A stretch of 11,404 bases of DNA from Bacteroidota bacterium (GTDB lineage: Bacteria; Bacteroidota; Bacteroidia; Cytophagales; Cyclobacteriaceae), in assembly GCA_003242315.1 (NCBI GenBank), contig QGUY01000121.1, positions 1-11,404 of the forward strand. The letters run 5' to 3'. Shown here piece by piece: positions 5,901 through 11,404 of this stretch. The notes below the pieces were generated by a model. It had not been told where the DNA came from and ran no database searches. It saw only the letters and a list, made by a program, of their open reading frames with translations. The first letter of the stretch is position 1; every line of letters starts with the position of its first letter. The position numbers and the translations under genes were made by a program.

Positions 5901-6952
5901 CAATCTACCTGGATCCTTTTTCCCTGTTTACTGCTCTCGATGGCGAGTTCAACAATTCGAATTACTGCCAGGCCCTGCTCTGCGGTGACTGCGGGTTCTT
6001 TGCCTTCCCGAAGCGCCGCGTAGATGCTGTCGTAGAAGCCGAGGTAATTGCCCGGCAGGGTTTCGATGGTACCATCGATGTGGAGGTCGCCGATCTGGGT
6101 GTTGATTCTGCCCCACCATTCTTCGCCTTCTGTTCCCCAGCCCGGGGTACCGGGGATGCCGCCCTCTTTGAGAGCCTGTTCCTGGGGATCGATCCCATAC
6201 TTTGTGAAGGTTCCATGCACACCATGGGCGAGGTAACGGGGTCCCGGTTCACGCACGAGGTAACTCGACTTCAGGATAACGGTGAATCGCGGATAGTACA
6301 TGCGGATGTCGTAGTAGTCGGGCGACACACCACCCTCCCGCTGGATGGAGACATATGCAGAGAGAGATTCGGGCTTACCAAAAAGAGTGAGCGCCTGGTC
6401 GATCATGTGCGTACCGAGATTATACAGGATGCCTGATCCAGGGTGGGAACCCTCTTTCCACGTGGTGCGGTCCACTTCCGGACGATAGCGATCATAGTGC
6501 GCTTCGAACTCGGCGAGTGGTCCAAGCAGACCCGATTGAAGTACCTTCTGCACCGTCATGAAGTCGCCATCCCACCTGCGATTCTGGAATACGCTAAGCA
6601 TTACCCCGTGTTCGCGCGCGAGCCGTATCAGTTCTTCTCCTTCGCGAACGGTCACCACAAATGGCTTCTCGACGACAGCATGTTTTCCGGCCTGTAGTAC
6701 CCTTGATGCTAGTTCAAAGTGGGTCTCATGCGGGGTATTGACGACAACAAGTTCGATAGACTTGTCTTCCAGTATTTCATCCAGTGATCGTACTGTTGTT
6801 ATTGACGGATAGCGCTTCGCGGCACGGTTCGAAGAACGCTCCATAATGTGGGTGAGATTGAAGCCCGCATGCGCCTCGAGCAACGGCGCATGAAAGATCT
6901 CTCCGGACATACCATACGATAGTAGCGCAGTGTTAATACGAGGATGATTCAT
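5897..6952 (-). CDS. Gfo/Idh/MocA family NAD(P)-dependent oxidoreductase (YdgJ-like)
   Basis: The 351-residue protein has an N-terminal Rossmann fold for NAD(P) (SYGMSGEIFHAPLL, residues 12-25; the FHAPL part is typical of the YdgJ/YvaA branch) and the family signature VVEKPF with Lys96. A C-terminal alpha/beta domain includes GSGILYNLGTHMIDQALTLFG (described from residue 172 on, in two halves). Such enzymes oxidise or reduce the hydroxyl or keto groups of sugars, inositols and their derivatives; the substrate here is not known. The Lys96 and His182 catalytic positions are present, but the aspartate usually found four residues before the histidine is Asn178 (codon AAT). The gene converges on the rhamnosidase with 4 bases between the stops, so sugar catabolism is a reasonable but unproven link. 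The ATG at 6952 is the natural start, since the Rossmann strand follows at once. No signal peptide: cytoplasmic. Confidence 0.92.
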   Translation of the reverse strand: MNHPRINTALLSYGMSGEIFHAPLLEAHAGFNLTHIMERSSNRAAKRYPSITTVRSLDEILEDKSIELVVVNTPHETHFELASRVLQAGKHAVVEKPFVVTVREGEELIRLAREHGVMLSVFQNRRWDGDFMTVQKVLQSGLLGPLAEFEAHYDRYRPEVDRTTWKEGSHPGSGILYNLGTHMIDQALTLFGKPESLSAYVSIQREGGVSPDYYDIRMYYPRFTVILKSSYLVREPGPRYLAHGVHGTFTKYGIDPQEQALKEGGIPGTPGWGTEGEEWWGRINTQIGDLHIDGTIETLPGNYLGFYDSIYAALREGKEPAVTAEQGLAVIRIVELAIESSKQGKRIQVDW

Positions 6953-6989
6953 CGCAAATGATTTGTAAAAATAATTGTAAGTAGCCTTG

Positions 6990-7019
6990 CTTGATGGTTG
7001 ATATATTTATTTAACTTTT
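6990..7019 (+). promoter_or_regulatory. Candidate Bacteroidota-type promoter of the histone-like gene
   Basis: CTTG at 6990-6993 and TAACTTTT at 7012-7019 (followed by G) resemble the -33 TTTG and -7 TAnnTTTG boxes, separated by 18 bases. They lie in an AT-rich 92-base divergent spacer, and the start codon is 25 bases downstream of the -7 box. One mismatch in each box; not proven. Confidence 0.35.
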
Positions 7020-7044
7020 GGAGTAAATAAACCCATCATTAGCT

Positions 7045-7386
7045 ATGGCAAAGAAAGTCAAGAAAGCTGCATCAAAAAAATCTAAGAAACGCCCCGCCAG
7101 GGCAGCAAAGAAGACGGCTAAGAAGGCCGCGAAGAAGAAGGCGGCTAAGAAGGCCGTAAAGAAAGCCGCTCCCAAGAAAGCCAAGAAGGCAGCTAAGAAG
7201 GCAGCTAAGAAGGTAGCGAAGAAAGCAACAAAGAAAGTAGCGAGGAAGAAGAAAGCAGCGAAGAAGGTCGCACCTGCTCCCAGCCCTGCGCCTGCTCCGG
7301 CTCCTGCGCCCGCGCCTGAAACCGCAAGCACATCCCCATCGCTATTTGAAGACAGCGATCAGGATAATTCAGGTTCTGGCATGTAA
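7045..7386 (+). CDS. Histone H1-like Lys/Ala-rich nucleoid protein
   Basis: The 113-residue protein starts MAKKVKKAASKKSKKRP and is built of AAKK/KKAA repeats up to about residue 74, with no aromatic residue and a very high positive charge. A Pro-Ala linker (APAPSPAPAPAPAPAPE, about 76-92) and a short tail with acidic residues (SLFEDSDQD) follow. It resembles eukaryotic H1 tails and bacterial H1-like or AlgP-like proteins, which bind DNA without sequence specificity and compact it; a DNA-binding role is inferred from composition, not from a fold. Parts of the DNA are imperfect 12-bp repeats (AAGAAGGCAGCT around 7183-7206), so repeat number may change by slippage. The Pro-Ala codons vary, which suggests the linker is selected as protein. 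The open frame on the opposite strand is a mirror of the repeats and is not counted. The gene has its own candidate promoter and ends at a strong terminator. Confidence 0.85.
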   Translation: MAKKVKKAASKKSKKRPARAAKKTAKKAAKKKAAKKAVKKAAPKKAKKAAKKAAKKVAKKATKKVARKKKAAKKVAPAPSPAPAPAPAPAPETASTSPSLFEDSDQDNSGSGM

Positions 7387-7390
7387 GAGC

Positions 7391-7423
7391 AAAAAAAGCG
7401 GTGAAGGTTTCATCGCTTTTTTT
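7391..7423. terminator. Symmetrical rho-independent terminator
   Basis: A 14-base stem, AAAAAAAGCGGTGA against TCATCGCTTTTTTT with one G-T pair, closes on a 5-base loop (AGGTT). It begins 5 bases after the histone-like stop codon. The A-run on one side and T-run on the other let it end transcripts from both directions: the histone-like gene from the left, and the MreB-like gene, whose stop is 58 bases away, from the right. Confidence 0.9.
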
Positions 7424-7481
7424 CTTCAAGGGCACCGGAGATTCGTGGCCGGACCCAGAGGATAGGTGAATCGTTTTTGAT

Positions 7482-8507
7482 TTACTCGAACAAGACGCTG
7501 CCGTATTTCCGGTGTTCCTTCAACACCTTTGAGATGCCCCGGGTCACCGCATACATCGCATCCTTGTCGATGTGCACTTTAAGCTTGATGCGTGATTCGA
7601 GCCGTTTCTTCAGGCCACGAAGCATAGCGCCACCTCCCGTGACATAAAGTCCCGTTTCGTAGATGTCGGCAGCAAGTTCAGGAGGGCAGGTCTCCAGTGT
7701 TTGAACGATGCTATGCTCAAGAGACGTGATGGACTTTTCCAGTATTTCACAGACTTCACGGTGATCGATCTTCCGGATCATAGGGATACCTGTGATCAGG
7801 TCTTTGCCCCGCACCAGCATCGGAGCAGGTTCGTCATCGGGATCGGGTACGACGGACCCTACCTGTATTTTCACCTGTTCCGCCGTCTTCATGCCGATAG
7901 CCATATTGTAATGCCGGCGGAAATGATCCTGAATAGCGGTGTCAAACGCGTCACCGGCTACTTTCAGCGATTGGAACGCGGCAACGCCCGACAGGGATAT
8001 GACAACGATTTCGGTAATGCCTCCACCTATATCGAGGACGAGTTTGCCCTCCGGACTTTGGATGTCAAGGCCCAACCCTAAGGCTGCAGCCACTGGCTCA
8101 TAGATGAGGTAGTGCCTGCGCGCCGTGAACTGGTCCATAGCGTCGCGGAGCGCGCGACGTTCCACTTCTGTCGTGTGGTACGGCACACCGGTAACGATGG
8201 TATCAAATCCTCCGAACCAGGAAACCGAACAGCAGCGGTGTACGAGTTCATGGATGAGGCGGGAAGCCGAGTAATAGTCGGCAATGACGCCACCCCGCAG
8301 AGGCTTGACTGGCTTCAGGTCGTCATGCGTCTTTTCAAACATTTCGTAAGCCTTGGAGCCTACGGCTTTGACGGAGTTGTTACTCGCGTTGAATACGATG
8401 CAGGAGGGCTGGCAAAGCAGCACGTTCTCCTCATCGCCTACCATCGTGGTTGTGTTCCCCAAGTCCACCGCGAGGCTCTTGCTCCGGCGGAATCCAAAAT
8501 TTATCAT
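7482..8507 (-). CDS. MreB-family actin-like protein (divergent rod-shape paralogue)
   Basis: The 341-residue protein has the actin/Hsp70 ATPase layout of MreB: phosphate-1 loop AVDLGNTTTMV (residues 13-23), EKTHDDLKPVKPLRGGVIADY at 58-78 (in two parts), YEPVAAALGLG with Glu137, phosphate-2 loop LDIGGGITEIVVISLSG (158-174) and adenosine motif YVTGGGAMLRGL (288-299). MreB filaments lie under the inner membrane and guide lateral wall synthesis. The phosphate-1 loop reads DLGNTTT instead of the usual DLGTANT, and the usual first Thr of GGGTTE is Ile; the latter may be common in this phylum. mreC, mreD, pbp2 and rodA are not beside it, so it is probably a second MreB-like paralogue and I give no symbol. 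The ATG at 8507 has AGAAGGG just upstream, a good ribosome binding site. Transcription should stop at the hairpin at 7391-7423. Confidence 0.88.
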   Translation of the reverse strand: MINFGFRRSKSLAVDLGNTTTMVGDEENVLLCQPSCIVFNASNNSVKAVGSKAYEMFEKTHDDLKPVKPLRGGVIADYYSASRLIHELVHRCCSVSWFGGFDTIVTGVPYHTTEVERRALRDAMDQFTARRHYLIYEPVAAALGLGLDIQSPEGKLVLDIGGGITEIVVISLSGVAAFQSLKVAGDAFDTAIQDHFRRHYNMAIGMKTAEQVKIQVGSVVPDPDDEPAPMLVRGKDLITGIPMIRKIDHREVCEILEKSITSLEHSIVQTLETCPPELAADIYETGLYVTGGGAMLRGLKKRLESRIKLKVHIDKDAMYAVTRGISKVLKEHRKYGSVLFE

Positions 8508-8804
8508 ATCCCTTCTAATGGCAACAGGCCTATCAAATATCTATAGTAAAACTTACCCGAGTACAGAAAAAGTACGGCATTTATTACACGAATCTTTTTC
8601 TTACCGATATACACGTTAAACAACCCTTTACGCGGCCCAAAGATTCCTTGTCGAGGCGCGACGTCGTCCGACTTTCTCCCAAAGGTACGGACAATATCGA
8701 AGCCACCACTTGCCACGCCAGCCGGGAACCCATTATTTCGCGGGGTCGATTTTTTTCTGATTTCATGGCGGCTTATATTTAAAACCTTTTAAAATCCCTT
8801 GAAT
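8508..8804. other. Divergent intergenic region, mreB-like / gltA
   Basis: These 297 bases separate two divergent genes. They hold a candidate promoter for the MreB-like gene (8534-8567) and, next to gltA, an AT-rich stretch (8773-8794) with TATATTTA at 8774-8781 that could be a -7 box without a convincing -33 partner. Short open frames on the minus strand overlap one another, lack a convincing ribosome binding site and match nothing I recognise. No tRNA or known RNA element was seen. Confidence 0.5.
8534..8567 (-). promoter_or_regulatory. Candidate promoter of the MreB-like gene
   Basis: On the minus strand, GATATTTG (8541-8534) matches the Bacteroidota -7 box TAnnTTTG in all but the first base. 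TCTG (8567-8564), at the end of a T-run, is a possible -33 box 22 bases upstream. The start codon is 26 bases downstream of the -7 box. Confidence 0.35.
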
Positions 8805-10094
8805 ATGTCGAAAACTGCTGAATTGAAACTTAACGGTCAAACCTATGAGCTCCCGGTGATAGAGGGAACCGAGAAGGAAATCGCCATTGACATAGGCGAA
8901 CTCCGAGAGAAGTCAGGCGCGATTACCCTGGACCTTGGATATAAGAACACGGGGGCTACCAAGAGTGCGATTACCTTTCTGGACGGAGACCAAGGGATAC
9001 TTCGATACCGGGGGTACGCCATCGAGGAGCTCGCGGAAAAATCGACTTTTGAGGAAGTTTCCTACCTGCTCATATTCGGCAAGCTGCCGACCCGCCAGGA
9101 GCTGGAAGAATTCAGCTACGACATCCGCACCCATACCCTGGTGCACGAAGACATTAAGAAAATCCTGGACGGCTTCCCGTCAACCGCGCACCCCATGGGC
9201 GTCCTCGCGTCCCTGTTCTGTGCGCAGACCGCCTTCTATCCGGAATCGCTGGACCCTAACCGATCCGACGAACTGGTATACCTGAGCATCATACGGTCGC
9301 TCGCCAAGATGCCGACATTCGCCGCCTGGTCGTACAAGAACGCGCTGGGCCATCCGGTAAATTATCCGGACAACGAACTGGACTATTGCTCACGCTTCCT
9401 TAAAATGATGTTCGCCCTGCCGGGCCAGCGCTATGAAGTGGATCCCGTGGTGGCACAAGCGCTCAACCAGCTGCTGATCCTTCACGCAGACCATGAACAA
9501 AACTGCTCCACCTCCACCGTCCGCATCGTCGGCTCGTCACGGGCCAGCATATACGCATCCATTTCCGCCGGCATCAACGCCCTTTGGGGACCGCTCCACG
9601 GCGGCGCCAACCAGGAGGTAATCGTGATGCTCGAGAACATAAGAAAGGACGGCGGCAACATCGAGAAGTGGATTAACAAGGCAAAGGATAAGAACGACCC
9701 CTTCCGCCTGATGGGATTCGGACACCGCGTATACAAGAACTTCGACCCCAGGGCGAAGATCATCAAGAGGGCAGCCGACGGCGTACTGGCCAAGCTCGGT
9801 GTCAAGGACCCTGTCCTCGACATTGCCAAGAAGCTGGAAGAAGTTGCGCTGCAGGATGACTACTTCGTGGAGCGCAAACTCTATCCTAATGTCGACTTCT
9901 ACAGCGGCATCATATACCGCGCACTCGGCCTGCCGGTCGACATGTTCACCGTGATGTTTGCTATGGGCCGACTTCCCGGATGGATCGCACAATGGAAAGA
10001 AATGCGCGACAACAAGGAACCTATCGGACGTCCGCGCCAGATATACGTGGGTGAACGCCTGAGACCATACGTACCCATAGACCAACGCGGATAG
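8805..10094 (+). CDS. gltA: Citrate synthase (type II)
   Basis: The enzyme condenses acetyl-CoA and oxaloacetate to citrate, the entry step of the TCA cycle in the cytoplasm. The 429-residue protein matches the hexameric Gram-negative type II form in length (E. coli has 427) and in its extra N-terminal beta domain (residues about 1-50). The catalytic triad is visible: His265 in GPLHGGAN, His307 in FGHRVYKNFDPRA and Asp364 in NVDFYSGI, matching E. coli His264, His305 and Asp362. LHADHEQNCSTSTVR (226-240) is also typical, and the protein ends in a GRPRQIYVGE segment. I chose the ATG at 8805; the frame opens slightly earlier only at a TTG (8799). It is the first gene of a probable operon with the acyl-CoA-binding protein (23-base gap) and rsmE. 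Type II enzymes of Gram-negatives are often inhibited by NADH; whether this one is cannot be judged here. Confidence 0.98.
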   Translation: MSKTAELKLNGQTYELPVIEGTEKEIAIDIGELREKSGAITLDLGYKNTGATKSAITFLDGDQGILRYRGYAIEELAEKSTFEEVSYLLIFGKLPTRQELEEFSYDIRTHTLVHEDIKKILDGFPSTAHPMGVLASLFCAQTAFYPESLDPNRSDELVYLSIIRSLAKMPTFAAWSYKNALGHPVNYPDNELDYCSRFLKMMFALPGQRYEVDPVVAQALNQLLILHADHEQNCSTSTVRIVGSSRASIYASISAGINALWGPLHGGANQEVIVMLENIRKDGGNIEKWINKAKDKNDPFRLMGFGHRVYKNFDPRAKIIKRAADGVLAKLGVKDPVLDIAKKLEEVALQDDYFVERKLYPNVDFYSGIIYRALGLPVDMFTVMFAMGRLPGWIAQWKEMRDNKEPIGRPRQIYVGERLRPYVPIDQRG

Positions 10095-10117
10095 TCAACC
10101 GTACATACCCGACCCGG

Positions 10118-10381
10118 ATGAGCCTGAACGAAGAATTTGAAAAGGCGGTAGAAGATTCAAGGAAGCTGACTGCCCGCCCCGACAACGAAACCTTGTTGGA
10201 ACTTTACGCTTTATACAAACAGGCCGTGGAGGGTGACGTAACTGGCGAAAGGCCGGGCGGGTTTGACTTCAAGGCTATCGCAAAATACGACGCGTGGGCC
10301 TCAAAGAAATCTATGCCCCGCGAAGACGCCATGCGCTCTTACATCGCACTTGTGCAACGTCTGAGTCAACAAGCAGGTTGA
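10118..10381 (+). CDS. Acyl-CoA-binding protein (ACBP family)
   Basis: This 87-residue protein is a complete single-domain ACBP, a four-helix bundle that binds medium- and long-chain acyl-CoA esters and buffers or carries them in the cytoplasm. The family pattern is clear: FEKAVEDSRKL, then RPDNETLLELYALYKQAVEGD, RPGGFDFKAIAKYDAW and AMRSYIALV (given as separate parts). Ligand-contact residues Tyr30, Lys34, Lys56 and Tyr75 lie exactly 2 positions above those of bovine ACBP (Tyr28, Lys32, Lys54, Tyr73). ACBP is widespread in eukaryotes and patchy in bacteria. It sits 23 bases after citrate synthase and 4 bases before rsmE, so it is probably co-transcribed. The link to citrate synthase suggests a role in the acyl/acetyl-CoA economy, but this is inference. 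Confidence 0.96.
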   Translation: MSLNEEFEKAVEDSRKLTARPDNETLLELYALYKQAVEGDVTGERPGGFDFKAIAKYDAWASKKSMPREDAMRSYIALVQRLSQQAG

Positions 10382-10385
10382 CACC

Positions 10386-11075
10386 ATGCTTTTTTACGAG
10401 CCGGGGATAAAGGAAGGCGTTCGGCATCTCGATCCCGACGAATCAAGACACTGCGTCAAGGTTCTGCGGCACAAGCGCGGTGACACAATCCGCATCACGG
10501 ATGGCCGCGGCTTCTTTTACGACGCGGTTATCACCGTAGCTGACACAAACCGGTGCGCGTTCGACATAAACAATGAACAACCGGCTCCCGATCCCGGATT
10601 CACTACTCATATCGTCATCGCCCCGACGAAACAGAATGAGCGTATCGACTGGTTCGTGGAAAAGGCCGTGGAGATAGGCGTCAACGCCATCACATTTGTC
10701 GAATGTGAACACAGCGAGCGGACCGTTGTAAAGCTCGATCGGCTAAACCGGTTGGCTGTAAGTGCCATGAAACAATCCCTTCGGGCTCACCTCCCCACGA
10801 TCCGGGGGATGATCCCCTTCTCAAGCGCCGTTCACGACGCCAAAGACGAACAGCGATTTATCGCCAGGGCGGGTGCGCCTCAACATTTGCTGCAAGCAGC
10901 CGTGCCGAGAGGAACCTATTGCGTGCTGATCGGTCCTGAAGGCGACTTCTCAATACAGGAAGTAAGGATGGCGGAGACTGCAGGGTTCATGCCTGTGAAT
11001 CTCGGTCCGGCGCGACTACGGACAGAAACAGCGGGGCTGACAGCAGTTCATAGCCTTAGCCTCGTCAACTTGTAA
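10386..11075 (+). CDS. rsmE: 16S rRNA (uracil(1498)-N(3))-methyltransferase
   Basis: RsmE methylates N3 of U1498 in 16S rRNA, in the decoding centre of the 30S subunit, using S-adenosylmethionine. The 229-residue protein has the two-domain layout: a PUA-like N-terminal domain (about 1-70, with HLDPDESRHCVKVLRHKRGD starting at residue 14) and a C-terminal SPOUT trefoil-knot domain. Knot motifs are TKQNERIDWFVEKAVEIGV (81-99), MKQSLRAHLPTI (128-139), IGPEGDFS (182-189) and LGPARLRTETAGL (206-218). Length matches the family (about 240). It starts 4 bases after the ACBP stop and so is likely translated from the same transcript. No hairpin terminator was seen after the stop; a separate promoter may start the next gene. 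Confidence 0.97.
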   Translation: MLFYEPGIKEGVRHLDPDESRHCVKVLRHKRGDTIRITDGRGFFYDAVITVADTNRCAFDINNEQPAPDPGFTTHIVIAPTKQNERIDWFVEKAVEIGVNAITFVECEHSERTVVKLDRLNRLAVSAMKQSLRAHLPTIRGMIPFSSAVHDAKDEQRFIARAGAPQHLLQAAVPRGTYCVLIGPEGDFSIQEVRMAETAGFMPVNLGPARLRTETAGLTAVHSLSLVNL

Positions 11076-11084
11076 TTGTCAGTA

Positions 11085-11092
11085 TACATTTG
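11085..11092 (+). promoter_or_regulatory. Candidate -7 box upstream of the SpmA-like gene
   Basis: TACATTTG is a full match to the Bacteroidota -7 consensus TAnnTTTG, in the 44-base gap after rsmE. It ends 27 bases before the next ATG. No good TTTG lies at the usual distance upstream; the nearest CTTG is only 12 bases away. It could give the last gene its own transcript. Confidence 0.4.
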
Positions 11093-11119
11093 TTGCTTTA
11101 CCTAACCTGACTCGCTAGA

Positions 11120-11404
11120 ATGGCGCTCAACTATATCTGGGTTTCTTTTTTTCTTATCGCCTTCATCGTCGCCCTCGTCAAGCTGATCTTCTTTAACGAC
11201 ACAGCCATATTCCCCGCCTTGCTTGCGTCGACGTTTGATAATGCCAGAACCGGTTTTGAAATATCGTTATACCTCACCGGTGTAATGTCGCTTTGGCTGG
11301 GCCTTATGAAGATTGGTGAGAAGGGTGGCATGGTAGCCATCCTGGCGAAACTGGTAGGCCCCTTCTTTTCGAGGCTATTCCCCGAAGTACCCCGCGATCA
11401 TCCA
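11120..11404 (+). CDS. SpmA-type nucleoside-recognition (Gate) domain membrane protein, N-terminal part
   Basis: The gene runs off the right edge; 95 codons are present. The peptide starts MALNYIWVSFFLIAFIVALV, a membrane helix, then has NDTAIFPALLASTFDNA, TGFEISLYLTGVMSLWLGLM (a second helix), KIGEKGGMVAILAKLVGPFF, and LFPEVPRDHP at the window edge. This is the typical start of spore maturation protein A and its relatives. Such proteins occur in many non-sporulating bacteria, where their job is unclear; the family carries a nucleoside-recognition (Gate) domain also found in transporters. In Bacteroidota the SpmA and SpmB parts are, as I recall, often one polypeptide, which cannot be checked here. 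The ATG at 11120 is preferred because the first membrane helix begins directly after it; no clear ribosome binding site precedes it. Confidence 0.85.
   Translation, partial: MALNYIWVSFFLIAFIVALVKLIFFNDTAIFPALLASTFDNARTGFEISLYLTGVMSLWLGLMKIGEKGGMVAILAKLVGPFFSRLFPEVPRDHP

Noticed and set aside
7011..7331. Minus-strand open frame opposite the histone-like gene, rich in Ala/Phe/Leu
   Set aside because: It is the mirror of AAG/GCN repeats, which read as CTT and GC-rich codons on the other strand; there is no start signal, and the plus-strand gene has promoter, terminator and sensible composition.
8504..8766. Two overlapping minus-strand open frames (70 and 60 residues) between the MreB-like gene and gltA
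   Set aside because: They overlap in different frames, resemble no family I know, lack convincing ribosome binding sites, and one covers the MreB-like promoter and start.
8773..8794. AT-rich near-palindrome before gltA (ATTTAAAACCTTTTAAAAT)
   Set aside because: The two halves do not match exactly as an inverted repeat and the base composition makes such likeness easy; no operator is called.
9537..10085. 182-residue minus-strand open frame inside citrate synthase
   Set aside because: It lies fully opposite the conserved catalytic part of gltA and shows no recognisable motif.

Overview
The window looks like chromosomal DNA from a member of the Bacteroidota, probably Cytophagales-like. This rests on the secreted GH78 rhamnosidase, the MreB paralogue type, the SpmA-type protein in what is probably a non-sporulating organism, the general scarcity of Shine-Dalgarno sequences, and several TAnnTTTG-like -7 boxes. 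The genus cannot be read from the sequence. No rRNA, tRNA, CRISPR array, transposase, integrase or phage gene was seen.

Left end (1-1411): the start of a complex I operon on the minus strand, nuoA-nuoB-nuoC(D), leaves the window inside nuoC. NuoA and NuoB closely resemble the E. coli type. nuoA has no in-frame ATG and appears to start at a TTG just behind a palindromic hairpin. A second inverted repeat lies in the divergent spacer.

Centre left (1412-5892): on the plus strand, a small sulfotransferase-like P-loop protein overlaps by 29 bases a class IV (branched-chain-type) PLP aminotransferase. The same two domains occur fused in one plant protein family, which makes this overlapping pair the most intriguing item here. 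A secreted alpha-L-rhamnosidase (GH78) follows.

Centre (5860-8507): a degenerate 7-bp tandem repeat holds the stop codons of both the rhamnosidase and a convergent Gfo/Idh/MocA oxidoreductase. Divergent from the oxidoreductase is a lysine/alanine-rich histone H1-like protein with a Pro-Ala linker and a short acidic tail. It is closed by a strong symmetrical terminator. Next, on the minus strand, is a divergent MreB-family actin-like gene without mreC or mreD beside it.

Right end (8805-11404): on the plus strand lie citrate synthase (gltA), an acyl-CoA-binding protein and rsmE (16S rRNA m3U1498 methyltransferase), tightly spaced and probably co-transcribed. The first part of a SpmA-type nucleoside-recognition membrane protein follows, with its own candidate promoter. 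Most of the window is core metabolism, respiration and cell shape; the sulfotransferase/aminotransferase pair and the rhamnosidase are the more accessory parts.
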